From: Mesotaenium endlicherianum
Lineage: Eukaryota; Streptophyta; Zygnematophyceae; Zygnematales; Mesotaeniaceae
Direction of reading: 5' to 3'
DNA length: 64,000 bases
Assembly: GCA_009602735.1 (NCBI GenBank)
Contig: WELA01012669.1
Location: 217,864-281,863, forward strand
The position numbers and the translations under genes are program-made. Under the pieces are notes generated by a model, which was not told where the DNA came from, searched no databases, and worked only from the letters and a program-made list of their open reading frames with translations. Below are positions 32,340 to 45,358 of this stretch, piece after piece; the stretch's first letter is position 1; each line of letters opens with the position of its first letter.

Positions 32340-35300
32340 CTGCACGCGCGTGGGAGGCAAGCGACAAGTTAAAAGACACACACACGCATGCGCGCAAGCG
32401 CAAGGTCTCGTCCAGAAGAGAAGAAGAACCCCTGGCTCATAGTAAGACAAACCTCTTTGGCGTTATATGGTTGTGTAACAATCAGGGAGTGCAAAAAAGT
32501 TGTGCAACAATTCCTCCCTCTCATCTCCTCCTCTCTCCTGTTTGCCTGCCTGCCCACCCGTCCGCCCTCCTGCCCTTCCCTCTTCCTCCATCCCTTCTTC
32601 CCTCCCTCCCTCCATCCCTCTCTCTATGTCTGAAACAGACACAAATACACATATAAGCATGCACACAGACACAAATGAGAGAGAGAGATAGACAGAGAGA
32701 GAGAGAGTAAGAGAGGGAGAAAGGGGGAGAGGGAGGGAGAGAGGAAACAGGAGAGAGAGCCCCCACCGCTGACTCGGTGATATACAAAGTGGAGGCAGCG
32801 GCTGATGTCAGCGACAGCATGGTTGCGTTCCTCCGTACCTCCTCCACCTGCACCCCCACACAAGTACGCACAAACAGGCACCCATGTGTCAAGGAACGTA
32901 CAAAGCACACGTGTAATACACACACGCGCGCGGAAGAGGGCACGCGCACACACATAAGTGTGTGTGTTTGCAAGTGTGCGCATGCGGATAAAGCGACTTG
33001 CCAGTCAGACAATCTCGCCCTGTCAGCACTCCGGGCCTATCAGAGTAACTGCAAACACAAACGTCGCTGGGCGCGTCTTCGGCGCGGGCATCTGAGATTG
33101 CCCTGCCACCCTGTGATTGGTCCAGGCGGGCAGCAGCAACAGGCGAGTGTGAGAGTTAGTGTGCACCTTCTCCAGATCGCGACAAGTGTACACGAGACTC
33201 CAGAGCCAGTAGGTGCCTCCTTGGTGTAGGACTCCACAATTCTCTATGGGACCTATGGGCACGGGCTCAGACCTCTACGATTTGGAACATAAGAAAGGAA
33301 AGCCAGCTTTGAAGCTGGCGTCGGAGTGCCTCTCTCCCACTTTGAGGTGTATCGCGTTTCTCGAGGACAACACCTCATGCAGGGATGGGCTTGGGGCTGA
33401 GGGGGAAGCTGGGGCCTGGGAGATAGTACCTTAAAGGAGAGCACGGCGTTCTGTTCAAACACGTACAACGTCACGTGCTGCTCACTCTCGCTCGCGCACA
33501 ACGATTGTAGCCACGTATCCAGGCACATACGCACGCATGCACACACGCGCACGCACACAAGAGCACCATATGAGAAGTAAAACATCATGTACCGCTCTTT
33601 TGGGCAAACTTCCGTCTGGACATGCATAAGCGCACAATCGTACGCACCCACATTCTCGCATGTGCATGCAGGCATGCACACACGTGCGCGCGCAGAAGTG
33701 GCACCATACTAAATCGTGAGGCATCACATGCGACTCGCGCCGGACTCATTCACAGACCCATACGCACGCGCGCACACGCACACAAGAACTTTGCCGGACA
33801 AGAGCAAGCGGACACATGAAGGAGGAAACTTATAGCAGTCGCGGCGGAGAGGACACTGGAGGAGACAGATGCATGCAACACACGCACAGCACTAGCAGCA
33901 GCAGCAGCAGCAGCAGCAGCACGTCTAATGTGGCAATTCATGTGGAGATGACTGTATGTGGGTATACTTGTGTGTGCGTGCGAGTGTGTGGGTTTGCATG
34001 TGGTAGGTGCGTACGCGGATGCTGTGCAGCTGCGTCCACGTGGTGTTGAAGAGGCTCAAGAGAGTGGGGCTGCCATACGCCTGCGCCACCTGCACTACAT
34101 CGCCTGCATTCACCCATGCCGGCACACACACACCCACGCACGCACACGAATGCGTGCACTTACACACATTCAATGGATACTCTTTCGCACATTGCCTCTG
34201 CAGATTGATGGCTGGTGAGGCAGGCAGGGCCATTGACGATAAATTGATTTGCTAAAAAAGATAAACAAAAAACAGGGGCAGGAATGAGGGAAACGAACTG
34301 GAATTCCTAAATCTCCTGCACATTTCACACGCAAGAAGACACGTAGTGGAAATTTCACAGGAGAAGCCTTGCTCGAGCAAGACGAGGACCTAACACCGCA
34401 TCGCGAAAAGGAGAGAGACGCAGAAAGCACGCTCGCGAGGGGCACCCACCGTCGGTTGTCAGGAGCCTGCTGCCGTCCACTTTTGTCTCGCGTGACAGCC
34501 GCACGCCTGCCCTCTCTCACACACACAGAGGCACAAGCACACACACACATACAAGACTGAGTGAACAGGGGAGGGACAAGGGTTTACATAAGGAGCACGC
34601 GCGCCCACGCGTACGTGTCCCGTTTGAGCGAGCGAGCGTAGAGTGCCACAGGCACACGTGCATGACGCAAACGCGCGCATGCGCATGGATGGGTAAATGC
34701 GCGCTTGGAGGGGGCGGCACTCGCCTTTCCAGCTGCTGAGAAGGGGCAGTCATCCCACTGCTACTGAGAGGCAAAGCATCGTGGGATGCCAATGCTTGTG
34801 ACTTACGAAACATTGCAGATATCACACTTATCACAGAAAAGAAGCATGAAATGTACGGCTTTCTGAGCAGTATACTGCAGAGCAGGAAAGCAAGAGCACG
34901 TGGCGTGGCGGGTGATGAGACGCACCGATGACAACGGACGCGATCATGACCCCCACCGAAACGACGAGAAGGAGGAGCAGGCCCAGCGCCATCTGCGTCC
35001 GCACCACCACGAGGAGGAGGAGGAGAGGAACGAACAGGTTGAGGGTGGGAAAGGAGAAGGCGCTGGTGAGGAGGAGGAAGAGAAAGGAGGAAGAGGAATA
35101 GCAAAGAGAAAACAAAGGAGAAGAGGAGCAGCAAGAAAGAAGGTGAAAGCCGAACAAAGAGAGAGACTCGAGCAAAGAGAAAATGCACGAGTGCGTCGGT
35201 TCCGGTCACAGGAAGTCAGCTGGGACCGGCGTTGACTCAAGTCAACCTCTCAGCCTGCCCCGCACGAGGACAGCAAGCAAGGTCAACGTCGGACTCTGCA

Positions 35301-36293
35301 CCTCTTTGCAACCCAGGAAACCCTAGACACCACTAGAGAGGGACAAAATCAGACCTGGTGCATTGACTCTCTCACGAGACTCGGCATCTGAGGCGAGTAC
35401 TCACGCGCGTAATGTTTGCGTTCTGTCGGCAGCTGGTGTCGAGACTGCGGTAGGATGTCTAGGAGTCTGAGGTAGGGCGTCACTGAGGCGGGGGGTGTGA
35501 GCCTCGGACGAGGACCAGGTCGAGATAAGGTCTGCAACTCGTACGATGAGGGTCTAGATCATGGATTGCGGGCACCTTACGGTGGTGCGCTCCCAGTAGG
35601 GGATGGAACAGGTTGAGAGAACGTCAGGGTCGGGCTAGGGTTGGGGAACGGTTCAGCAATGAGTTTCAAAATTGGCGTGAGAGGTGCAAACTATTGGCAG
35701 ACTACTGACATGCCCACACGCAATGGACCGGTAGTGTTAGGGTGGGGATAAAACAAACTTGGACACACCTAGGATTAGGGTTAGGATGAAGTCAGAGGTG
35801 GGGTTAAGTTCAGCGTTAGGGTGAAAGGAAGGGCTGGGCTCAACAGTCAGAGTGCGAGGGTTCGACGGTGAGTGGCTATGAGGTCGCAAAGTCAAATGGG
35901 TGCGCTTGTACATGACTAGCGGCAGGGCAGCCGAGGGGTGGGGCTGGAACAGGGGGGACTTGAGTTCGCGGTAGGACTCGGGCAAAGGCTCGATCAGGGT
36001 TCGGAAGTGCGAGGGCGGTGGAGCGCGGAGTGAAGCGTACCCGCCTGTAGTTGACTGCTTGGGACTGCAGCTGCCCGTGGCTCACGGCGGCCGCCGCCAG
36101 CTCCTCCTCCTGCCCCTCACGCACGCATGCACGCACGGACACACGCACGCACGTGCAGAGATACGCAACACAGGCACGCATGCGGATGCGCAGGCACGCA
36201 GGCACAAGTGACACGACGCATCAGGAGCTGTAATTGTGCGGTCATAGAGACGCGTGCTAGCTGCTGAATGCATGTGGGTATTGTCTCTTTCTC

Positions 36294-36333
<40 letters not shown>

Positions 36334-36590
36334 CGTGTGTGCATGTGTGTGTGTGTGTGTATGTGTGTGCGTGTGTGTGTGTTAGTGTCTATGTATACGT
36401 ACGAACGCCTGTTGCATGCGTGCATGCATTCACATGCACGTATGCTCCTGCCTTATGCTTCTGCGGGGATGGCAAGGGCACGCACGGTGATGACGCCATC
36501 GCCGTTGAGGTCCCACTGTTGAATGGCGGGCAGCTGATACACGGCCTTGCCCACGCGCACCATGATCGCTGGCTTCTCCCCCTTCCTCCC
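32151..36590 (-). CDS. EF-hand, single-pass membrane protein of unknown function (5' end missing)
   Basis: Nine minus-strand exons join in consistent phase: 36590-36486, 36109-36041, 34992-34926, 34506-34450, 34103-34015, 33477-33430, 33274-33167, 32847-32767 and 32339-32151. They total 813 nt, exactly 270 residues plus stop. All introns are GT-AG. In order, the protein has a basic segment, a canonical EF-hand loop DLNGDGVITEEE, a hydrophobic helix (MALGLLLLLVVSVGVMIASV), a domain of about 145 residues that I do not recognise (contains SRLLTTDGDVVQVAQ and HVTLYVFEQNAVLSF), and a tail with basic RRRLLKKGKRK then acidic VVSDTSEE. The EF-hand should bind Ca2+ and the helix should anchor it in a membrane. 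Sidedness is not shown. Upstream exons are probably lost toward the 37.0-kb gap. Introns are rich in CA and GT repeats. Confidence 0.65.
33892..33921. repeat. (CAG)n repeat in an intron
   Basis: About ten AGC/CAG units within an intron of the EF-hand gene. Confidence 0.85.
34926..34992 (-). CDS. Exon encoding the transmembrane helix
   Basis: After a long pyrimidine tract and the acceptor GACGCAG, a 67-nt exon encodes about 22 hydrophobic residues, leaving one base completed by the next exon. It is a single uninterrupted membrane-spanning helix with no charged residue. Confidence 0.7.
36041..36590 (-). CDS. Exons encoding the EF-hand of the membrane protein
   Basis: The first visible exon ends in WDLNGDGVIT at the donor ACC|GTGCGT. 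The next begins EEELAAAAVSHGQL after the acceptor GGGGCAG. Joined, they give Asp1, Asn3, Asp5, Gly6, Ile8 and Glu12, all canonical EF-hand positions. The motif exists only after splicing, which is strong support for this gene model. Confidence 0.75.
36297..36383. repeat. (GT)n microsatellite
   Basis: Long GT run with GC and AT interruptions upstream of the first visible EF-hand exon. Confidence 0.9.
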
Positions 36591-37047
36591 CTGCTCGCAC
36601 ACTCGCAACCACGCACACACACACACAGATATACACACACACGTGTGCACGCAGACAGCGAGTCAGATGAAGAGAGGTTCCCCTCTGCCCTGCATGCTCA
36701 CACCTTTGCTCGCACATGCACCTCTTTTGAGCGCACACACGAACATATCTACATACACGCGTGTGCATGGGTACGCACACGCGCATGCGCGGGCACGCAG
36801 ACGGGTCACGGCACATCAGACGGTGGAAGCTGCGAAAGACGACAAAACAGGAGGAGGACAAGAACAGAACGGGGCTTCTTGAAAAGAACGGGGAAGGGGG
36901 GGCAAGAGGGGGGGGGAGAGGAATCATCAACATAAGTTTGCAATCATATGTATATTGGCATACAGACAACTGACACTAGGAGGTACACTGATATGCAGGC
37001 ACACGCTCCCGTACACGCCATCCCCCCCCCCCCCCCCCCCCCACCCC

Positions 37048-37326
37048 NNNNNNNNNNNNNNNNNNNNNNNNNNNNNNNNNNNNNNNNNNNNNNNNNNNNN
37101 NNNNNNNNNNNNNNNNNNNNNNNNNNNNNNNNNNNNNNNNNNNNNNNNNNNNNNNNNNNNNNNNNNNNNNNNNNNNNNNNNNNNNNNNNNNNNNNNNNNN
37201 NNNNNNNNNNNNNNNNNNNNNNNNNNNNNNNNNNNNNNNNNNNNNNNNNNNNNNNNNNNNNNNNNNNNNNNNNNNNNNNNNNNNNNNNNNNNNNNNNNNN
37301 NNNNNNNNNNNNNNNNNNNNNNNNNN
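37048..37326. other. 279-bp assembly gap (N) between poly-C runs
   Basis: The gap is bounded on the left by a run of about 20 C and on the right by 8 C. Homopolymer failure explains it. The missing 5' exons of the minus-strand EF-hand gene may lie in or beyond it. Confidence 0.99.
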
Positions 37327-40300
37327 CCCCCCCCTTCCCGCCCTCGCCGGCGGCCGCATTTGCACGCACTCGCCGGCTCGCAGTCTCAGCCCCCCATTTA
37401 AGTGTTTGTATCGGCACTCACACCCGCACCCACCCACGTGCAGGCACGGGGGCACAAGCACATACACACAAACACACAGATGCACGCGCGCCGCACACAC
37501 CCACACACACACGCAAGCACGCGTACATGTGCACGCACTTAGCCGCGCACGTATGCACCGACGCACACTAACGTACGTGCACACACAGATACATGCCTGG
37601 CACCATTTGAAGCAAAAAACACCAAAGACATTAAAGTGAGGGACATAAAGTACCCGACCTTCCATTCAGCAGCGGCCAGACGCAGATGACTCGACTCTTT
37701 CTGACCTAAAACCTTCTTTCTGCCCTAAAGTATCATTACATACGCGATCAACACCTAAGTCAGAACAGATCGGCATGCTGAGTTACGATCGACGTGGATG
37801 GTTTGCAAGCTGCCCAGGAGTGTTATTTTAGGCTGCCCGGAGGTAGATCCTTGCGAGTTGCCCAGGTCTATTGTTTCAAATGCCCGGGCTGCCCCGAAGG
37901 TGATCTAGAGCGAGGCCAAGAGTCTCGCCTGAGACGGCGCATGCAGGGTCGGTTTCAGACTAGTCCAAACCCAGCCATGGGCAGCCTACAAATAGATTAC
38001 AGCGCTCTGTGATGGACCTTTTGCACTTGCGAGCACACATGTACATATTGGGTAATGCAATCAGCATATGCTGACGTTATGTGCTCAATGTCGCCTGTGC
38101 TTCCTCTTCCCCACGCTCCCGCGCTGGGGCATATCCGGAGCCCGGGCACAAATGAACTCCGACTTGGACATAAATTGCGTCGTCGGACTGCCCGCAACTT
38201 CCGGTCAGAAGCTGAAGATAATATATGCGCCCGAATAGCACGTGCAAATGCAACCCTAACTGCGCGCTCCAGGAGTGAGGAGCCTACGATGGTCCCAGCT
38301 TGCATGCACTCGCTGCATGCATGGGGTGTGTCAGCCAGAGACGTACACGTGTCAGCATTACGAAGGGTGACCTGGCAAGAGAAGGAAGCGACTAAGAGGT
38401 CCATCACACACCATGTCTTGGGGGAGACAGCCAAAAAGGCGCGTGCCAAGCTACAAGTACCATACATCCACAACTTTTACCTTTGGTGTCATCAGGCCCT
38501 TTTTATGCAGAGGTGGAGCAATAGCCATGAAAGAACAATTTGCAGGCAGGCACAAGCGCGTTAGCCTTGTAACTTTGCTATGTGCTTAGAGGACCCACTC
38601 TGCTGCTGGTAGGCTGTAGATACTCCTGCTAAACATAGCAAATTATCACTTGCTTCAAAGCCTACCTCATCCTTCCCTTTCCTCCCTAGTAGCTCCCTCT
38701 TTTACATCCTACCCCTTCTCCGCAGACTCAACAGGCACGTCCCTCAATTTGGTCACATTAGCTCTCACAATTTTCTGACAGGTGGCAGCGTCGAAAAGAT
38801 GAAGCAAGACAAGCTTACCCCAGACGCCGAACAGCAGATTGAATCGTATAAGCCTCTTTCGATTCCCATATTTTATAAACGGCTATTGGGCCAGGCGCGC
38901 ACAATCACAATGTGAACGCGTCCACCACGAATGAAGAATTATCAGCAAAATACGCTTATTCTTAAAACAAAACGACCTCTCGTTTGTCAGTACACGGTTC
39001 TTAAAGAAGAGCGGCAGCGCAAGAATTAGGGGGCTTACAGATTGCGACATGTCTTCAGTGCCAAATCTCAGACTTCCTTCCACCGGCTTAGTAAACGACT
39101 CAGGCTTCTCCATGGTCTCTCAATAGACTGAAAAGCGAGACCCGGATTTCGTGACCTTCTTCTCCTCCGGACTCCGAGCGATAAGGAGACGTTCGCACAT
39201 AAGATGCTGTCTTCTTGCTCGACGTGAGGCACTGCCCCAGACAATGTAGCTCTTGCGTATCGTGGTATATAGTTACTATAGAACTCAGCGCACGCGTTGT
39301 CTAATAACCACGCGTTACAAACCTCTCCCAAAGCAGCAGCAAACTCTGGTACAATTTCGTGCTCAGTACCTCGTAGGAAGTCACGAAATCAATAACGCGT
39401 GAAACTTCAGGGTAACTCCGCCGCATGCGTACCCTTTGGTCGATGCGCCGCCTGCAACGAACCCTTGTGACGTCTTCTTCTCACTAGCTCCCAAATGCGC
39501 ACAGTACTGCAGAGTACCAATCTGGTACCAATGCAACTTTTGAACTGCTGCTTCGCCGTCGTGACCGACTTCCACCGTCCTCCACGGGCAAGAGGAAATA
39601 TGCTACGATGTCATCCAAAAATGCACATATCTAAGATGTCAGCAAATTGAAGGCGTTGCACGCGTGACGCAAGCAGGTACTAACAGTCCACGTTGACTCA
39701 CCGCCTAAAAGACTAACCTCTGCATAGTCAGCATTGAAAGTCAAAGTCAAAGTCACACGAAAGCATGATTGTGGTAAGTCAAAACCGACACTCAGTGATG
39801 GGTGGAGTTTGATAAGCCAAGTCTGCTGGAAAGCTGACTATGCTAAGACCAGCAATCGGTCCGCACCAGCAGCTGCCAAGTAAGGTATAGCTGGCTGAGC
39901 AGCCACCCTGGCAAATGCCACGTCAGGCAAGGCTGCATGGAAAGGCCACCTCAGCCATGGACCTGTGGTGAGACTGTCACGACTTAAGCAGCCACCTTAG
40001 ACGACATAGGCTCTAAGGCCACATAGGCGTGCACGCTGACCAGAAGGCTAAGCAGGCACGCATGACCGTCACGAGGCATGTATGCATGCTAAGTGACGTC
40101 GAATGGCTTAAATTGTCACGAGGGACTAATGCAAGGACGGCATGCATGCTAAACGCTGTGGCTAAGCGTTGGAATTCTCGAGAGAGGGTGGCATGCGCGG
40201 TGCCTGGGAAAGGCACGAGCCTTGCACGAACTTGCCTCATTCTTGCCTCACACATTTCGCCAAGAAGCAGAAGGGAGCGCAGGTTCGAAAGGAGAAGAGA

Positions 40301-42662
40301 AGGAAACGCGCGAAGGGGAAGGAAGTCCAAGGCTACAAGAGAGCCAGAAAGCCACGCTTCTGCCGACGCTCAAGAGATTCTCTCTCAGTGTATCATAGAA
40401 AGGTTAGGATTCAGGAATCCCCAAGAAGGGATTTCGCTCGAAAAAATGGAGGACTTGCAGAATAGAATCTGCTAGAATTTCTAGCGCAGATCCGAGAGAA
40501 ACCCCACAAACGTGCGAAAGGCACATAAAATGGTGACTGTTGTGTTACTTTCCAAAATTCTCAGAATCTCAGTTGTCAAATTGCTGACAGCAAGAGCTGG
40601 ATTAACCAGAAATCGCCCTCAGTGAAACATTGAGTGAGCCCAGCCAGCTGTGGAAAAGTGTTATGCGCGATTCTGAGCAAAGAGCTCAAGCCAGGCCGGC
40701 ATGGATGCTGTATTTTCAGAGTTTTGTATGCTGTTACTTTGTGAAAGTAAAGCGAAAGTCCTGGTGGGCGATATTTCTGAAACTTGGTGTTGTGTGTTGA
40801 TCTGCTTAGACGTGATGTCTGCAAACTAGAACTTGTTCATTTGTGCAACCCTCAACTTGAGAAGCCTATTTGGAAGTAAGACGCTTCTGTTTTTGTAAGA
40901 AACATTGAAAGGCATATTTTCTTTTAGCAAATTATTGAGTCTTGGAATATGAGCTAAGAAAAATCAACTCGATGTGAAAAATACTAAGTGCTGGCTTCTC
41001 TCACTGAATGGTGCAAGTGATTTCAAATATCTTCTTTGCAAACAAATTTACATATTTATCGTCAATTCAACTATAAACATCATCAATAATTTTACCTTTT
41101 TTTAATTATATAATGTCTTTATGAGTCATTATCTACATTGCATGCATCACTTATCTTTGTCAGAACCACACGTGACTATCGTCAAATTACGTTCAACACG
41201 GATGATGCAAAATATTCGAAACATGCGCACTTAAATTGTGTACAATAATGTGTCTATTTTTGTTTTTTTGGTTTGTTGGTCAAAAAATACAGGGACTCCA
41301 TCTATCTTCTATTGAATATTTACCAATAAACAATATAGAACTTGATGTTGAACGCTTGATATATTAAATCTTCAGGATAATTAATTTATAAAAATAACGT
41401 ACGATCAAATTTATACTAAAAATTTTACATATTTGACAAATTAAACTTTCACATCATGTAATTTTCAATATAATTATATCACACATTGATAATTTGTATT
41501 TAATCTTAATAAATTTTGACTTTTTATAGATTTTTGATGAATATGTTTGTTGTTGTATAAAAATTTACGATTTGTCAAAATAAATACTAAATATTTTTTA
41601 ATGTGGTGCAATTTTCTCATTAAAAAAAAAAAGCCAATAGTTACTCAGATTTTTCTTTTTCATGTTTACGATTTTCTAAAATATTCCCACGCTGTATTGC
41701 AAATTATAATATTTGAAATATTTATTAGGTGTAATTATTTTTTTCCAATCACGCAAAATAATAATGGTGATTTTTTTTGAAAAATGCACATGGAATGAGT
41801 ATGATTGCTTTGTACATTAAGTTAATTTGCTATGTTAATTTATGATCCAATTTATAGGCATTTTTTGTATGTAAGGAGTCAACGGTGAAACAATCTCAAA
41901 AGTAATATTTGAAATTTTTAACTGATTACAATTTTAATAATTGATATATATTGTAGTATTTAGATAGATTTGATAAATTTTATATTGAAATGATTATAAT
42001 TGTATGACCACACTTTGATAGCCAAATATGATTGGTTGCATGAGATATTATTTGCATAAGTTCAAATTCAAAAAACGCATTTTGTTAAAACTGAACTTTC
42101 ATATTTAAACATGATGTTTAATACTTTTAGAATGTCCACAACAAACATAAACATCACATAGTTGCATTTCAAGCATAATATGGAAGCAGATTTTACATAA
42201 AATATTAAAATAAAATTTGTCAAATTTTATAATATATATCGCATTGAAGAACAATTTTACAACGTAACGTTTTACATTAATCATATTATTAAAAAAACAA
42301 AATGATATTTAAAAAAATATTTTAAAGATATTAAACTCAGCAAAAAGTTCAATACGTCAACAACGGATTACTACATCTCACATGTAAGCATGATATGAAA
42401 GCAAGTGGCAATTTTCTTGAGAGCCAATACTTTACTTACTTTCTTTATATAAGAATGTACAAAAACTTGGAAGGTACCAATTTGTACCTTTTGAACTGTA
42501 GTTATATTTTTGTTCATGGTTTCAAAAAATTATTGATATTTATTGTAAATTTGATTTTTTATATTGACTACGATACATCGTTTTTTTTTTTTTAACTGTT
42601 CTTGAGATTCAGTTGCCATGACTGGCACACAAACCTTTTGTTGGATAAGTTTGCAAAATCGC
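37327..42662. other. No supported gene; composition drops to very AT-rich after about 40.9 kb
   Basis: 37.4-37.6 kb is CA-rich. A 169-codon ORF at 38055-38564 has mixed composition but no recognisable motif. Open frames near 39.1-40.5 kb are likewise unsupported. From about 40.9 kb to the LTR at 42663 the DNA is strongly AT-rich with poly-A/T runs and holds nothing gene-like. Confidence 0.45.
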
Positions 42663-43654
42663 TGTAACGATTCTAACTTTCGAGAGAAACGTGAGAATCT
42701 TTTCGAAGCTGTTCAGAAAGTAGTTGTGCAAAACTATGCAATTAGTGCTTGTGAGAGTTGCAATCACAATGACTCTCAAGTATTTATACCTGTTCAACGT
42801 GAGGCACTGGAGGGCTTCGAGTCACCACCCAGCGCATCGGTCATGTCAACGAAAACAGTCACATGGATGTGACCTATTTGACTGAATGCTCAAAATTATG
42901 CCATGTGGCAATTTCGAGACTTTCGACGAATCGCGACAAATCGTAACGAATCGTTTCACGCCAAACAAGCGTAGCCGCGTCTTTTGAATAGACGTGACTA
43001 ATCACGGTCATGTCTTTTGATGTTTTTCAATAGACGTGACCGTTCGTCGTGCGCACATGCTTTTGTCATGACCGAGTAGTCGTAATAACTACTTCGCCAA
43101 TTGGTTAGGTGTCAGTCTCAAACAAGGGGTCGCGAGTTTGAATCCGCATGGATGCAAAGTAACTTTGCATAATCGTTTCGTTTGAGTTTTACGACTTCGT
43201 TCGATTTAACGACTCGTCGTTAATCCAAAATCAATGATTGTGCATTATCCAAAATAATGATAATCAACATAAACTAATCAATATATAATTGGATAGGTTA
43301 TACTCTCATAATTATTCAAAGAAACTTTATGAATAATTATGTCGTACTATTGCGAAGTAGTCGAATTACTTTACGACGCTTTTTGCAATAGCATCATCAT
43401 CTCATAATTATTCAAAGTAACTTCGTGAATAATTATGTTGTACTATTGCGAAGTAGTCTAATTACTTTACGACGCTTTTTGCAATAGCATCTTGATCGTT
43501 TTGCTAATTGACTAGGGATTAGTCGACACACGCGTGTGGCAAATAATTCATCAAAATGCAATTATTTATCAAATGATATATTGATAAATAGCGTAATTTA
43601 CTTTATTAATTGGAAAAAGTCCCAAATATGCCTAAAATAGCTCAGATCGTTGCA
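42663..43654 (-). repeat. Outer element 3' LTR (992 bp)
   Basis: It aligns with 55807-56737 along its length but is clearly diverged. It contains an extra 96-bp tandem copy not present in the other LTR. A minus-strand TATAAATA lies at 42788-42781, suitably placed for the LTR promoter. A tRNA-like block lies at about 43095-43150. Confidence 0.85.
43305..43494. repeat. 96-bp tandem duplication private to one LTR
   Basis: Two near-identical units begin CTCATAATTATTCAAAG at 43305 and 43401. The matching part of the other LTR (about 56490-56575) has only one unit, so the duplication arose after insertion. Confidence 0.85.
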
Positions 43655-43670
43655 CTCCTCCCCCCTCAAA
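43655..43670 (-). other. Outer element polypurine tract
   Basis: On the minus strand the sequence abutting the 3' LTR is TTTGAGGGGGGAGGAG. This is where plus-strand DNA synthesis is primed in LTR elements, and it fixes the minus orientation. Confidence 0.75.
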
Positions 43671-45358
43671 AGAATTCAACGTCCTCGTTGAGCCTCGTCT
43701 TCTAGGTCTTATGTGTCAATCCTGACGGGAATTAGCGGAAAACACCGGTGAGTGAATGGTCTTTGCATCATAACAGGGACGGAAAAGAGCAAATATTTGC
43801 GCACGTCTCTTTTGTGTTTGTTCCTTGGCTTACAAATTGCACCTGGTAGCACACTTGCCTTAGCGCAGAGCTTGCTAAGAAAAAGCCCATCGTAACCAAT
43901 ACTGTTTGAATCACGTCACTACAATTTAGTAGGATTTTGTCCCAAGGTTTGTACGAGTCCCTACTGGAGTCGTAATCGAGCCATTTGGTCAGAAAACTCC
44001 CTTGGGAGGCTTATGGCGGGTGTAGTGATGTCGTAAGACGTCCTTTATATCCAAGGCCTTATCATCATCGATGAGTTCCGATTTTGACGCTGGTGGCTAA
44101 GAATGGCCGTCACACCTAAACAGTATGAGTAAATTGACATGAAATACATGATGCGTTTGCCCAATGGATTCGCAAATTCAGTCGTTATGCAACAGGTCAA
44201 ACTTTTGCAGAAACGATAAAAGGGCCTACCCAGCGAGGCAGAAACTAGGTGCTTGAGTTGCGGGTTTTTAGTGGCTGTAATGAATCAATATATTGGTAGA
44301 TATAATATTCATTTAAATATAATAGTTAAATAAGTTCAGCCTGCTGAACTTTAGTTAATATTGAGTCTGCTGGACTTATAAAATCATCATTTTAATGACT
44401 CAGCCGGGAGCAGCAGGCTGAAGTCAACTTAGGTCAGCTTGTTGACACATTCTTTGACAGCCAGCTAACTTCCGTACTCGGTAGCAACGAACTGCCTAGA
44501 TATGCATCTAAGTGTGGTGTGCTAGATGAATGGCCAGATGACATCCTTAGGATGGATGGCAATTCGGGATGATGGGAGATGACGGTGGATTTGGTTAACC
44601 GAGGTCCTACCAACGTGGTTAACCCCCGGGTAGGCGGTGCCATCGCACTGGCCGTTGAACAGTAAACTCATTCCATGTACACATGCTAGGCATTGCTCTC
44701 GAGTTCGGCATTCGAAAACGAGGCCAACTCTCTTGTACAACTTACTGAGAGAGATCTGAATCCAAGGCGAGAAGCCATATGCACTGTCTTCTAGCCTTGC
44801 TTATGTATGAGTTTACTGATTGCATTATTGATGCTAGTTTACTTCCAATTGACTTGCGAGTATTGTGCTAGTATGTTGTCTTTTGCTATTTAATCAATTA
44901 ACAGAAAATACCATAAAGATCACTTGCTTATATAAAGATCTTCATTAATTGTTAATCGCTTATTTGGTAAGTCGATTCATTTCAGTGGCAAAAGTACTTA
45001 CTTGCCAACCTCAAAACTCAAATCAATCCTGTGCGTATCAGCAAACTTGTTCTATCGATCTCGAACAAGGGCCAAAGTCAACGCTTGTTTGTGCATCTCT
45101 TGCACGGAATGGACAAACTGGCGTGCACTTTGTAACTCGTATGGTTGACATCCCCGCCTCAACGTAAATGACGCGCGTGAAAGGAGTGTGCGGATGTCTT
45201 CCATAATCACTTTCCTGATAAGCATTATTAACAGTGAACTCTGCAACTGAAAGACGGGTGTCCTAGTTGTCTTAGTGAGACTTCACCTAATGCTAGAGGA
45301 ACTGCTCCGAAACGCGGTTGATTCGTTCAATCCTGCTTTTACTGGTCAGAGGATCGAA

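Noticed and set aside
34807-34881. Possible extra exon of the EF-hand gene with a good acceptor and donor
   Set aside because: Including it would disrupt the phase between the transmembrane exon (34926) and the next exon (34506), which join perfectly without it. It could be an alternative exon, but I cannot support it.
36486-36590. First reading of DLNGDG as an FG-GAP or integrin-type calcium loop
   Set aside because: After splicing to the next exon the loop continues VITEEE-L, giving a canonical EF-hand, which fits better.
36948-37571. Open frames running through the N gap
   Set aside because: They exist only because N codons were not treated as stops.
38055-38564. 169-codon ORF with mixed composition
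   Set aside because: No recognisable motif, no splice partners and no start or stop context that favours coding; kept only as a note for the interval.
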